From Paenibacillus swuensis (GTDB lineage: Bacteria > Bacillota > Bacilli > Paenibacillales > DY6): a DNA stretch of 64,000 nt. Positions 7,960-17,130 of this stretch are shown one piece after another (within the stretch, counting starts at the first letter, position 1; each line of letters begins with the position of its first letter). The stretch is taken from the NCBI RefSeq assembly GCF_001644605.1, contig NZ_CP011388.1:1721001-1785000 (forward strand), written 5' to 3'. The position numbers and the translations under genes are program-made. The notes beneath the pieces are model-generated. The model did no database searches and was not told where the DNA came from. It saw nothing but the letters and a program-made list of their open reading frames with translations.

Positions 7960-9702
7960 ATGTCTCAGTTCGGGAATATGTTTAAATCCGTCCGCACCAA
8001 ATTTATCGTGATCTTTCTCGCCGTGTTGACACCTCTGGTTTTCTTTCTCTATTACAACAACTATTACGCTAGGAACGTTATTGAAACCCAAGTCACGCTT
8101 GGCTATGAAACTACGCTCTCTAACTTCGTCAAGCAAGTGGATGAGGCGATGGAAGCGACGGAGAAGTATTTGATCAACGTACAGCAGCAGGAACTTGACG
8201 TGAATGCCATGGATTTAAGCTTTACTGACAATACCGAATATACAATGACCAAAGTACGTGTAAACAATAAGTTCAACATGAATCTGAGCTATATGAAAGG
8301 CATTGATTCGTTCATGCTCTACTCTGTCAAGAATAATGAAGCCGTGCTGTCAACGAATGCGTTCGATTATGAGCAGAAGCTCCAAGCGGCTACAAAGTTA
8401 ATGAACGAACGCAGCCAGAAGCAACCGATTCCCAGACGAGGATTGTTGGAAACGGCCTTTGTCGATGTGGACGGGAAACAATATATGATACGACTATACA
8501 ACGCCAGTTCCACGCTAATTTTGGGGGCATGGGTTAATCTCGACGGGCTGATTGAAACGCTGAATATCGACAACTCGGCTGTATTGGCCAGGGATGGGAC
8601 GCTGCTTGCCAACCGGGGATTAACAACGGAGCAGACTGGTTGGATCAAAGATTACGTGGAACGCGAAGACGGACAACCTCCGGATCTGGAGACGATTGTG
8701 AAGTTGCATGACAGCGAGCATCTTCTGTTTATCAAGACATCCTCTTCCCAAGAGCTGCGCTATGTCATCATGCTACCGTCCAAAGCCATCCTGCTCAATC
8801 TATCCTTCTTCCAAAAGGTTATTCTTGTCATTCCCGCCGCCATTCTGATCATTATCCTGTTTTATATCGCCTTCATGCAGCATCATATCATTCGCCCGAT
8901 TCAGAATATTGTAAACGGGATGCGCCGATTATCCCAGGGGAACCTGGATATACAGCTGCACGAAAAGGCTTCAACGGAGTTTAATTACATGACAATGACC
9001 TTTAATTCGATGGTATCCGAGATCAAGAGTTTGAAATTTTTTATCTATGAAGAGAAGCTCCGAGTTCAGCAGGCGGAGATGAAACAGCTGCAGATGCAAA
9101 TTAATCCTCACTTTTACGCAAACAGCCTGAATATCATCAACGGAATGGCGCAACTTGGTGATTACAGCTCGGTGCAGAACATGACACGCCTATTGGCCGC
9201 TTATTTCAGATATGTAACAACCAGCAACAAGGAGTTAATTCCGCTCCGCGAAGAAATTGAACATATTACAAACTATCTGCATATTCAAAAATACCGGTAT
9301 CCGACCAGCCTCGTGTTCGATGTGAGGATCTCTGAAGCGTTGAAATCCGTAATGCTGCCGCCTTTGTCCATTCAACCGTTCGTAGAGAACGCCATTATTC
9401 ATGGATTTAAGAAGAAAGTGAATCCCTTCGTGATCTCCCTTTACGCCGAACCGGATGAACAAGCTGAGGGCAGCTTCAGGTTAGTAATTGAAGATAACGG
9501 CGTGGGCGTGCCTGCGGAGAAACTGGATGCTTTACAAAGCTCGGCACAATTGCCCAGCACCGAAAGCAATCACCTGGGCATTTGGAACGTTCAGCGCCGC
9601 TTAAAGCTTTATTACGGTGAAGATAAGGTGAGCGTTGAGTTTGAGAACCGGGAAGAAGGAGGCTTGAAAGTCATGCTGCGCCTCCCCGGCAATCTCGGCT
9701 GA
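7960..9702 (+). CDS. YesM-like sensor histidine kinase
   Basis: About 580 residues. Transmembrane helix near residues 15-35, extracellular sensor (dCACHE-like) to about 280, second helix about 283-307, HAMP domain, then the His_kinase (YesM/LytS) module with phospho-acceptor His384 in QINPHFYANSLNIIN and a HATPase domain (PFVENAIIHG, DNGVGV, HLGIWNV). Start at 7960 is supported by AGGAGGG nine bases upstream; the open frame begins 20 codons earlier. It senses an extracellular signal, probably a sugar, and should phosphorylate a YesN-type regulator. None is adjacent; the only candidate in the window is at 24302-25933. Divergent from the importer operon. Confidence 0.93.
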   Translation: MSQFGNMFKSVRTKFIVIFLAVLTPLVFFLYYNNYYARNVIETQVTLGYETTLSNFVKQVDEAMEATEKYLINVQQQELDVNAMDLSFTDNTEYTMTKVRVNNKFNMNLSYMKGIDSFMLYSVKNNEAVLSTNAFDYEQKLQAATKLMNERSQKQPIPRRGLLETAFVDVDGKQYMIRLYNASSTLILGAWVNLDGLIETLNIDNSAVLARDGTLLANRGLTTEQTGWIKDYVEREDGQPPDLETIVKLHDSEHLLFIKTSSSQELRYVIMLPSKAILLNLSFFQKVILVIPAAILIIILFYIAFMQHHIIRPIQNIVNGMRRLSQGNLDIQLHEKASTEFNYMTMTFNSMVSEIKSLKFFIYEEKLRVQQAEMKQLQMQINPHFYANSLNIINGMAQLGDYSSVQNMTRLLAAYFRYVTTSNKELIPLREEIEHITNYLHIQKYRYPTSLVFDVRISEALKSVMLPPLSIQPFVENAIIHGFKKKVNPFVISLYAEPDEQAEGSFRLVIEDNGVGVPAEKLDALQSSAQLPSTESNHLGIWNVQRRLKLYYGEDKVSVEFENREEGGLKVMLRLPGNLG

Positions 9703-9708
9703 ATGCAC

Positions 9709-9742
9709 GAAGAAGCCCCGGCAAATGCCGGGGCTTCTTCAT
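9709..9742. terminator. Terminator after the sensor kinase gene
   Basis: A 14-bp perfect stem (GAAGAAGCCCCGGC with GCCGGGGCTTCTTC) around AAAT, with few following T on the plus strand; may act in both directions. Confidence 0.75.
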
Positions 9743-9843
9743 GTAACCATTCCGGTGTGAAAAGCCCATAATTCAGCTAAGGAAGACTCGAAATGGAGAC
9801 ATCGTATTTAAATTTGAACGTATGATATCATCTGTTGTGTAGG

Positions 9844-11181
9844 TTACGGAAGGTTACCTCTAATAATCATTGGCTCGCTTACAAAATCGCCGTATACAGA
9901 ACGGACTTCTATAAATCTGAAATCGGCCTTCGGAAATTCAAAGGAATGATATTGATAGGGCAGATATTGAACTTCTTCTCGTCCAGCTACCGTAGCCCCT
10001 CTGCCGTAATAAGAAAATAAATATTTGTCTGCAGGCCCTGCCGGACCGTCCTCCCAAGTTGCCTTTAAATTAAAATAAAAAGTATGCTCCCAATCGCCAT
10101 TAGTAGGTTTGTAATAATCCGGTGTTAGTTTACGTTTCAATGTAAGTCTTTCCTCGGCTATGAACCGCCCGTAGATATATGCTTTTATCGTTCCGGTACC
10201 TGTCTCCTTACCTGGAGTAATTCTATAGAAACGATCGTATTCTAAGTTTGAAGCAGTGTCCCGGTTGAAGACTTCCTTATCAACATAAAAATGCTCCCAG
10301 ACATCAAAATATACACTTGCCCATGCCTCACTGTCGTTAACGGGCTTTACGACTAGCTTCGCGCCGGCCTCACGGACATAGGCTAATCCAATGGCCATTT
10401 CGGCATCTTCCAGTTCCGTAAGCCTTTTACTTATAAAATTTTCAATGGTTTCTACTAACACCTGTTGTGTATCCATTGAGGCTAATTGAAAGTAATTGCA
10501 TATTTTTGCAATCGGATTTTCATTTACATTGGGCTGATTCAACATTTCCTCTAGACAATCCAAAAGGTTATAATAGAACCCACGACCTATAATAACTTGA
10601 GCATCCTCTTTTGTAATTCCCCTGAGCCCTTTGAACTTCTCATTACCTACAAGAAATTCGGCCATATCCTCGATGGTCACAGGTTCCTTCACACCCGCTT
10701 TTCTTGCTAGTAAACCCAAAGTAGCCTGATGTTTATGACTATCCTTATAAATCTGAATCAATTGTGAAGTATCCCCATAATGCAATGTTGCCAGGCTCTT
10801 GAACAGCCAAAAGATCCCTTCTTTCACTTTGGCCTGCTCCTGCGGCTTAAACTGATCCTTCATCCGATTCCAAATGGGATCAAGCAAGGCTACATCCTCC
10901 GGGTTGCTGCCATCCAGGGAAGCTAATTGCTCACGGAATTTGTGCACGGATTCAACATCCTGCTGTTGGATTTCATCCCAGTAAGGGGTCCCTTTAAATT
11001 TATAAAGTCCATCGTGCACCCTCTTCTGATATTCAAGCAGTTGCAGTCCATATCGCATTAAACGTTCGTTTCTTGTTGAAGACGACGAATTAGCTTTTGT
11101 TTCGGCCAACGCAGGACTTGCACTCGCTCCTAGTATAAAGACAGCTAAACAGATAAAAAACAGCTTTCTTATTGTATTCAT
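9844..11181 (-). CDS. Secreted protein of unknown function
   Basis: About 445 residues with a clear signal peptide (MNTIRKLFFICLAVFILGASASPALAET). The mature part is mostly helical and charged in the first 250 residues and more beta-like and Tyr/Phe-rich after that; no catalytic motif or known domain recognised. An in-frame ATG at 11199 also exists. I chose 11181 because it puts the start 38 bases from the GATAC-N5-GTATC palindrome, close to the 36 and 31 bases seen in the other two genes with that motif, and gives a normal signal peptide. Likely co-regulated with the cohesin/dockerin operon upstream and the bacillopeptidase gene. Confidence 0.75.
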   Translation of the reverse strand: MNTIRKLFFICLAVFILGASASPALAETKANSSSSTRNERLMRYGLQLLEYQKRVHDGLYKFKGTPYWDEIQQQDVESVHKFREQLASLDGSNPEDVALLDPIWNRMKDQFKPQEQAKVKEGIFWLFKSLATLHYGDTSQLIQIYKDSHKHQATLGLLARKAGVKEPVTIEDMAEFLVGNEKFKGLRGITKEDAQVIIGRGFYYNLLDCLEEMLNQPNVNENPIAKICNYFQLASMDTQQVLVETIENFISKRLTELEDAEMAIGLAYVREAGAKLVVKPVNDSEAWASVYFDVWEHFYVDKEVFNRDTASNLEYDRFYRITPGKETGTGTIKAYIYGRFIAEERLTLKRKLTPDYYKPTNGDWEHTFYFNLKATWEDGPAGPADKYLFSYYGRGATVAGREEVQYLPYQYHSFEFPKADFRFIEVRSVYGDFVSEPMIIRGNLP

Positions 11182-11219
11182 ACCAATACCCCATCTCATA
11201 AGTTGATCCTACACTCGTC

Positions 11220-11234
11220 GATACATATCGTATC
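11220..11234. promoter_or_regulatory. Palindromic operator GATAC-N5-GTATC (site A)
   Basis: GATACATATCGTATC, 38 bases before the start at 11181. Its 5-bp arms are identical to those of the two 17-bp palindromes at 16931 and 28562; the inner bases are less symmetric. Confidence 0.6.
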
Positions 11235-11252
11235 AACCCGCACATAAAGTAC

Positions 11253-13865
11253 CTAATTTTCCACAATGGTAACGTTGATCACGATATCTTTGCCCATGGT
11301 TCTAGTCTCATCACTGCTGTGGGCCCATTGACTGCCTTGACGCAAGATTACCTTAGTTGTGCCTGCTTTTAAAGCTGTGAACGGTAAGTAGACTAACGGT
11401 GTTGTATAGGTAGTCGGATTTGTATTAGGATTCGGATTGAGCGGAAGTGATGTATCTCCTGTCTTTCCACCGACGATTTGAACAAATCCCTCCTGCCGTT
11501 GTTTAAAATAAAGCTTAAACGGCTTCTGTTGCTCAGAAGTCTGGATAGCTTGATCATCGAGTTTTAGGTAATTTGGATCCCACGATAAGTTCAATTTGTA
11601 TGCCTGCGGACCGATGTTATCTTTAACAAATTGCGAAATGCTGAAATTCAACTTTTCTCCCATTTTATAGCTTGCCTTGGGCTGGTTAATTCCAAATCGA
11701 AACGGTGTCTCTTTCGTTCTGAGAGAAATCGTAATCGGTGTGCTTTTTATCCCAGTAATATCTTCAGCTTGAAGATACAGTACATACTCCTTATCAGGTG
11801 TTAGCCCTGTCACTTCAGCAGCAGTTTTATTTCCGGGTATCGTTACAGGAGGCTTTGCAGCATCGTAATAAACTTTATAATTGGCGACACCTTGATCATC
11901 TTTTGCCGGATCCCAATGAATGGTAACATTCGTATCGTCTACTTTATCCAATGTAACGTATTTCGTTTGCCACACGGGACCATAGTTCATATTAGGATCT
12001 GGCAGCCTTTTTAGTTTAAACTCAACGATCTTACCTGAATAGTCAAGGATAACCTCCTGCTCCATGAACTCGTAGCCCGCTAATTCAGCCTTTATTCTCA
12101 ATGGGCCTATTTTACCTATCTTCTTGCTAATCATTCCTTCAGGGTTTGAATAATCTTCAAAAAAACTTAGTTCTTCTCCAGGTAAGAAGAATGATACCTT
12201 TGCTCCTTCCAATCTGTGGCCCTCTTCATCCGATACTTTAACCTCTACATTCGACTGAGCCAAATACCCACTGCAATCCATTTTATGAGTTCGGTCATAA
12301 GCTTCCACAGGGAGACCGGTGCTGTCAGTGACAGCATTGTAAGGGATCGTGAGTGTACACTTACCTCCGAATGGAAAATCCTTCTTAGGCTGAATTACAA
12401 CTGCTTGTTCTTGATATTCTACCGTTAACTCCACATTCTCACTTGCCACCTCAGATTCAAGAACAAACTTCTCTCTGCCGAGTCCAGGCTTGATAGGCTT
12501 TGTGTAATATATTGTGATTGGACCATAGTATCCTACATAACGACTATTAATCTGCTTAATGGCGCTATCGGCTTCCGGTGTATAAAGCAGTATACTGTCT
12601 CCGGCTATGCGATAGTGATGATCCTGCATCCACTTTATTTTGCCGCTCTTACCGGAAAACTCTCTAATGTAAGGCTGCTCGAAACTAGCCTGCAGCAACA
12701 TTTTATTGTCATTGTGAAACACTACGGTACCGTTACTGGTGACATAATCCAACCCTAAGTAAACATTAGATAGGAGCTGTTTTGTTTCGCCCGTTGGAGT
12801 AATGAGTTTGTAATCATAATTGCTCAGAGACAGACTATGCTGAAAGACAATCCAACCATTATTGAACTTATAATTGTAAGGATAAGAACGCACTTCTTTG
12901 TGGATAAGATAGCTCATCGTACCCTTGTCATCAATTAAAGCTAATGAGCAGTACTTCCTATTGGCTTCCATCGAACACTGTTCGGTTACCAGCTGTTTTC
13001 CATCTGATTGATAAGTCAGCAAATCAGGCTCATACTTCCAGAGTTTCGACGTCCCACCAAAGTATCTGTTGATGTAATTTCCGTAGTTATATACTACAAC
13101 ACCGCCTGGCATGAGCTTCGCCGATTTGTGGGAAGTGCCCTTAAATACCTTCTCTGTTGTGCCTGTTGCTAGATTTCTTAAGTGTGTGTCTGCACCGAAT
13201 TCAAATAGAACGTAGTTGCCTTCTACTTGTATTGGCTGGGTGCTGTCGCTTTTCAGTATTTCCTGTTTTCCTTCCGCGGCTTCGTAAAGCACTTTACTTG
13301 TATCTAAGAGCAGGGCACCTCGGGATGTTAAGTAGCCCTCCTTGATATAATTAGCGTTAAATACGAATTGAACAGCTTCTGAAGAGATTGTTTTGATAAA
13401 TACCGCTCCTTGCGGAGTCTGATATAAGATACGCTGGCCATCGTAATCCAAAGCACGTCCCTCTACTTTATGAAGCAGTTTCAAGCGGGAACTGGGATCC
13501 ACATAGATTGGCAAAGTTTTGACTACCCGATTATATCCATCCGAAGATTCAAGGGTCAATGTATCCCGTCGCGCATAGTACTCACTCTTGATTTCACGTT
13601 GTATTTGCCCGTTTGGGCTGGATGCAATGAGAAAACCACCGATATCGGCCTTCAGATCCGCATTGTTATAGTCATCCTTCACCGATGCGTCTAAATAGAA
13701 GGAAGATTGAAACTGATACGGCTCCGATGGCGTCCTTACTACAATTTCCGGAGGACTATTGGGTACAAGCGATGCAGCGGAAACCATTTGAGTAAGAACG
13801 ATAGATAATGTGATACAAATCACCAGCGTAATTACGAATTTCATGTTTATCATCCTAACGATCAT
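11253..13865 (-). CDS. Secreted multidomain protein with FN3 and C-terminal cohesin-like module
   Basis: 870 residues with a signal peptide (about 1-30). After an Ig-like stretch comes a region rich in short beta strands resembling a propeller or TolB-like fold (about 100-440), an SbsA-type Ig (Big_5-like) segment (ITIYYTKPIKPGLGREKFVLES, ending AVTDSTGLPVEAYDRTH), a carboxypeptidase-regulatory-like fold (VEVKVSDEEGHRLEGAKVSFF), an FN3 domain (VTIHWDPAKDDQGVANYKVYYD) and a cohesin-like C-terminus (YKLNLSWDPNYLKLD, VYLPFTALKAGTTKVIL). It overlaps the end of the 1010-residue paralogue by four bases (ATGA), showing translational coupling; AGGAGG lies seven bases before ATG. Probably a non-catalytic surface or matrix protein. 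Domain calls are by eye. Confidence 0.7.
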   Translation of the reverse strand: MIVRMINMKFVITLVICITLSIVLTQMVSAASLVPNSPPEIVVRTPSEPYQFQSSFYLDASVKDDYNNADLKADIGGFLIASSPNGQIQREIKSEYYARRDTLTLESSDGYNRVVKTLPIYVDPSSRLKLLHKVEGRALDYDGQRILYQTPQGAVFIKTISSEAVQFVFNANYIKEGYLTSRGALLLDTSKVLYEAAEGKQEILKSDSTQPIQVEGNYVLFEFGADTHLRNLATGTTEKVFKGTSHKSAKLMPGGVVVYNYGNYINRYFGGTSKLWKYEPDLLTYQSDGKQLVTEQCSMEANRKYCSLALIDDKGTMSYLIHKEVRSYPYNYKFNNGWIVFQHSLSLSNYDYKLITPTGETKQLLSNVYLGLDYVTSNGTVVFHNDNKMLLQASFEQPYIREFSGKSGKIKWMQDHHYRIAGDSILLYTPEADSAIKQINSRYVGYYGPITIYYTKPIKPGLGREKFVLESEVASENVELTVEYQEQAVVIQPKKDFPFGGKCTLTIPYNAVTDSTGLPVEAYDRTHKMDCSGYLAQSNVEVKVSDEEGHRLEGAKVSFFLPGEELSFFEDYSNPEGMISKKIGKIGPLRIKAELAGYEFMEQEVILDYSGKIVEFKLKRLPDPNMNYGPVWQTKYVTLDKVDDTNVTIHWDPAKDDQGVANYKVYYDAAKPPVTIPGNKTAAEVTGLTPDKEYVLYLQAEDITGIKSTPITISLRTKETPFRFGINQPKASYKMGEKLNFSISQFVKDNIGPQAYKLNLSWDPNYLKLDDQAIQTSEQQKPFKLYFKQRQEGFVQIVGGKTGDTSLPLNPNPNTNPTTYTTPLVYLPFTALKAGTTKVILRQGSQWAHSSDETRTMGKDIVINVTIVEN

Positions 13866-16800
13866 TGGCCAGCCTCCTGCTCGTTCATATGCTCTACAAC
13901 ATAATCCATATCTTCGATGGTAATAAGGCCGTCTACATTCATGTCAAACATTTCCAGTGTTGTTGAGAATCCTCGAAGTGCAGAAGAAAGCAAGGCCACA
14001 TCCATTATATCCACAACACCGCTGCGATCGAAATCTGCATCAACTACCCGAACCGAAGTAGACATTGAGGAACTGCTGGAGTAGGTAATATCTGACGGTT
14101 CAGAGTAACCGCTGGATTCCATCAAGGATAGGATATATTGTCCTGCGCGCTTAGCGGAGAATGATAATTCTGCCAATTGCACTTTGTCTCCAAGTCCTGA
14201 ACCAGTGGCTCTCAGCTTTACCTTACCCGACTCAATCTGTTCTACTATAACGTCACCAAAACCAGGCATGGACCGAATCGTCTCTAACTTCAAAGAGAGC
14301 TCTTCCGGATTCCATTGAAGAACAGCCTCATACGAAGCAACCCTCGCCGGGGCGCCGACTGCAGAGAGTTGTACTTTTATGCCTTCAGACTTCTCATAGA
14401 TGCCATTCTCTGCAAGGTTTAGTTGAACCCCTCTTTGCGGTGTGACGAACTCGGTATAAAGCGGAGCGCTCCATTGTCCCCGTTCGTCTAAGGCTTCAAC
14501 CTGAACTGAATAGGAAGTGCCTTCCTTCAAATTTTTCAACATCAGGCTGTACACATCACCCGCTACCGTTACTGCCGAGGCCTGACCGCTGTATTTGATC
14601 CGGTACGACGTTACAGGCTTCTCATCTATTGCCGTCGGCCATGCAATCTGAGCTTGTTCATATCCAATATTGCTAACCGCAAGCTTCGCTTTGCTGTCCC
14701 AGTATGGAGCAGCATTCGGAACTTCCTCGGGGTTTAGATCGTATTTTATTTTCAATAAACTGCCGTCAAATTTAATTTGTTTGGTCTGGGGGAGATATCC
14801 CGGCGCGCTGACCGTTAACAAATAAATTCCAGGTTTTAAAATTTTAGTGCTGAACTTACCTTTCGCATCCGTTGAGAAATTGTAAATCAGTCCGGTTTGG
14901 CTTCTTAGTTCTGTTAAAGATACGTTTGCTTGGTCGATCGGGAAAGACTGGCTGTTGGTTACAGATACTTCTAAAGGAGTATAGAACGGCTTTACAATTC
15001 CTGTTATATCCTCCCACGTTCGATCATACGCCTCGAGTATCCGGTTGTTCGGATCGGTCAGAGCATCTCCCGGTAAGATAAGTTTATATTTTGATGCGTC
15101 TTGCATCTTGTTCTTAAGCTGAATAAAAAGTTCATTTCCTCTAATCTCCTTAGAAAATTGTACCGATTCATCGTCACCGTATTCAGAACTAAGCTGAATT
15201 TGTTCATAACCCGGTCCGGGCTTAATATCCCCGCTATACTTTACAATCAATTGATCCGTCCCCTGGATGCCCCCTCGATCACGATATACAGTACGGTAGA
15301 CACTGGAACTTCCCGGTAATACCTTCACAACTGCATCCCCCAAAGCTCCATACAGTTCACTTCCAAAAAACTTTGGTTTATTCAAGTGATACGAAACAGC
15401 GGATGATACTGGTTGATCAAAGCTTGCCGTGTATAACTTTCCATTTACAACAAATAGGACTTGGCCGTCCTCGCTTAGAGAAATAATCTCAGCGCCAGAA
15501 TAATTATGATCTGGACTAAGATACATTATTTTCACTTCCCCTTGAGGATTCCTTATTGCTATCTCCCAACCACCTACAAAATAAGCAAGCCAACCGTTGT
15601 TATATTCAAAAGTTCGGTGGGCTTCCATTTTAAAGTGATCAATCTGGGAAAAAACCAATTCCGGTTCTCCGCTCCCGCTATATAAATAGAGATAATTCAT
15701 GTCTTCTTTAAAATCATGTGTGTAATATGCAATAGATTTACCGTCGTAAATCATGTCAAATGGCATGATCTTCCGTTCCGGAGAGCCAAAAACCGTTGTC
15801 ATTCCATCCTGAACTTTGTAAACATTATCCGGAACATTATAGTTTCCATTTTTATAAACTACATCACCAACCGTACCAAAATCGATGACATTCGTACTTA
15901 ACTTAAAAGTTTGATTCTGCTGGGTCAACAAATTTCTGAGGGTGTACAACCGATTACTCCATACCGGCTGATAGAATAAAGCGAAATTGCCTTTGGTCAC
16001 AATCGATGAGAAAGGGATATTACTCAGTGGATCATTGTTTCCATTTACATGGTCATAAACAACTCCATTCTGATCCTCCAGCAAACAGCCTTTGGGTGTA
16101 AGCTTCCCATCTTTAATCACCGCGTCGACTGTAATTGGTTTCGTTACCCCTGTTTTTATGTACTTTACGTATACTTTGTTTTTGTTTACAAACAGAATGC
16201 GTGTTTCATCGAAATCCAGCACCCTGCCGGGCACGGAATGCTCTCTGACTAAGCGATGACTTGGATCAATATAAACGGGAAAGTAGGTTTTGGTCACTTT
16301 CTTACCATCTGTACTCTCAAATACGAGCTCTTGATTTTTGATTGCCCCTCCAAGGGAAACTTCACGTTTTATCGTACCGTCCGGACTGGAGGCTAATATG
16401 TCCGGTTCACCAAAATAATAGCTTCTTAAATAAATCTTCATACTGGCGGGTGTCAGATCATCTATTGTATAAACATTAGCAAGCACGGATTTAGATAGGA
16501 ATTTGTAGGGAAATGGGGACCGTATACCAATATAAGGGGCGGTATCGATAAGAAACACAGTGTCTTTTGAAGCATAAAAGAGTCTCTCATGATTGCTGGC
16601 TGTTACAGACAATTTTGTCAGCATATGCGGTAAATCCTGAATGTCGAGGGTTCCTTCCCAATAATAATATCTATCTGTTAGATTTACTTTTTTATTCCCT
16701 ATTGCAGCAATTACCTCTGTTGCCTTAAAGTTCAGCTTTACCCTGACCGTTACATTAGAAGCATTCGCCGCTACATAAGTGACTATGTTTGTTATTTCGG

Positions 16801-16894
16801 GGGTAGCCCCGGCCGCCTGTGAAGAAAGAGGGATAGAGACGAATAATATAATAAAAACCAATAATGAAGAAATTTTCTTATTAAACAAGCTCAT
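13862..16894 (-). CDS. Secreted multidomain protein with FN3, cohesin-like and dockerin-like modules
   Basis: 1010 residues, signal peptide about 1-27. Same layout as the downstream 870-residue protein: N-terminal Ig-like part, propeller-like region, SbsA-type Ig segment ending DALTDPNNRILEAYDRTWED, carboxypeptidase-regulatory-like fold, FN3 (AQIAWPTAIDEKPVTSYRIKYSG), then a cohesin-like module (YEAVLQWNPEELSLKLETI, VQLAELSFSAKRAGQYILSL). It ends with a dockerin-like pair of calcium-loop segments (DADFDRSGVVDIMDVALLSS and FDMNVDGLITIEDMDYVVEH). A protein with both halves of the cohesin-dockerin interaction could link to copies of itself or to the 870-residue partner. First gene of the two-gene operon, under the 17-bp palindrome at 16931; AAGGAGG lies six bases before ATG. 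Confidence 0.75.
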   Translation of the reverse strand: MSLFNKKISSLLVFIILFVSIPLSSQAAGATPEITNIVTYVAANASNVTVRVKLNFKATEVIAAIGNKKVNLTDRYYYWEGTLDIQDLPHMLTKLSVTASNHERLFYASKDTVFLIDTAPYIGIRSPFPYKFLSKSVLANVYTIDDLTPASMKIYLRSYYFGEPDILASSPDGTIKREVSLGGAIKNQELVFESTDGKKVTKTYFPVYIDPSHRLVREHSVPGRVLDFDETRILFVNKNKVYVKYIKTGVTKPITVDAVIKDGKLTPKGCLLEDQNGVVYDHVNGNNDPLSNIPFSSIVTKGNFALFYQPVWSNRLYTLRNLLTQQNQTFKLSTNVIDFGTVGDVVYKNGNYNVPDNVYKVQDGMTTVFGSPERKIMPFDMIYDGKSIAYYTHDFKEDMNYLYLYSGSGEPELVFSQIDHFKMEAHRTFEYNNGWLAYFVGGWEIAIRNPQGEVKIMYLSPDHNYSGAEIISLSEDGQVLFVVNGKLYTASFDQPVSSAVSYHLNKPKFFGSELYGALGDAVVKVLPGSSSVYRTVYRDRGGIQGTDQLIVKYSGDIKPGPGYEQIQLSSEYGDDESVQFSKEIRGNELFIQLKNKMQDASKYKLILPGDALTDPNNRILEAYDRTWEDITGIVKPFYTPLEVSVTNSQSFPIDQANVSLTELRSQTGLIYNFSTDAKGKFSTKILKPGIYLLTVSAPGYLPQTKQIKFDGSLLKIKYDLNPEEVPNAAPYWDSKAKLAVSNIGYEQAQIAWPTAIDEKPVTSYRIKYSGQASAVTVAGDVYSLMLKNLKEGTSYSVQVEALDERGQWSAPLYTEFVTPQRGVQLNLAENGIYEKSEGIKVQLSAVGAPARVASYEAVLQWNPEELSLKLETIRSMPGFGDVIVEQIESGKVKLRATGSGLGDKVQLAELSFSAKRAGQYILSLMESSGYSEPSDITYSSSSSMSTSVRVVDADFDRSGVVDIMDVALLSSALRGFSTTLEMFDMNVDGLITIEDMDYVVEHMNEQEAGQ

Positions 16895-16930
16895 AGAAAG
16901 CCTCCTTATTACTTAGTGAATTTTCTTTAT

Positions 16931-16947
16931 TGATACAAATTGTATCA
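16931..16947. promoter_or_regulatory. 17-bp palindromic operator TGATACAA-N-TTGTATCA (site B)
   Basis: A perfect palindrome with 8-bp arms and a one-base centre, 36 bases before the start of the 1010-residue protein gene. Read in the gene direction it is identical to the site before the bacillopeptidase gene. It contains TGATACAAT, a plausible extended -10, and TTGACT lies further upstream at 16974-16979, but the spacing is too long for a standard pair. Confidence 0.7.
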
Positions 16948-17053
16948 AACTAAAATTACCATTAAAGTCAACCTTAGTATATAGATATAACGTATTAGTA
17001 CCAAAATCTTCCTACAGACAAAAATACAGGAAAAAAGGCCTACCTCTACAGCA

Positions 17054-17098
17054 GAAAAAATAAACAAGCTGACACCGATGGAGTATCAGCGCCAGCTT
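17054..17098 (-). terminator. Terminator of the xylanase gene
   Basis: Minus strand stem GCTGATAC / GTGTCAGC with an outer AAGCTG/CAGCTT option, followed by TTGTTTATTTTTT, 33 bases past the stop. Confidence 0.65.
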
Positions 17099-17130
17099 TC
17101 AGCCTAGGTTTTTTTAACTTTCGTATGTTT

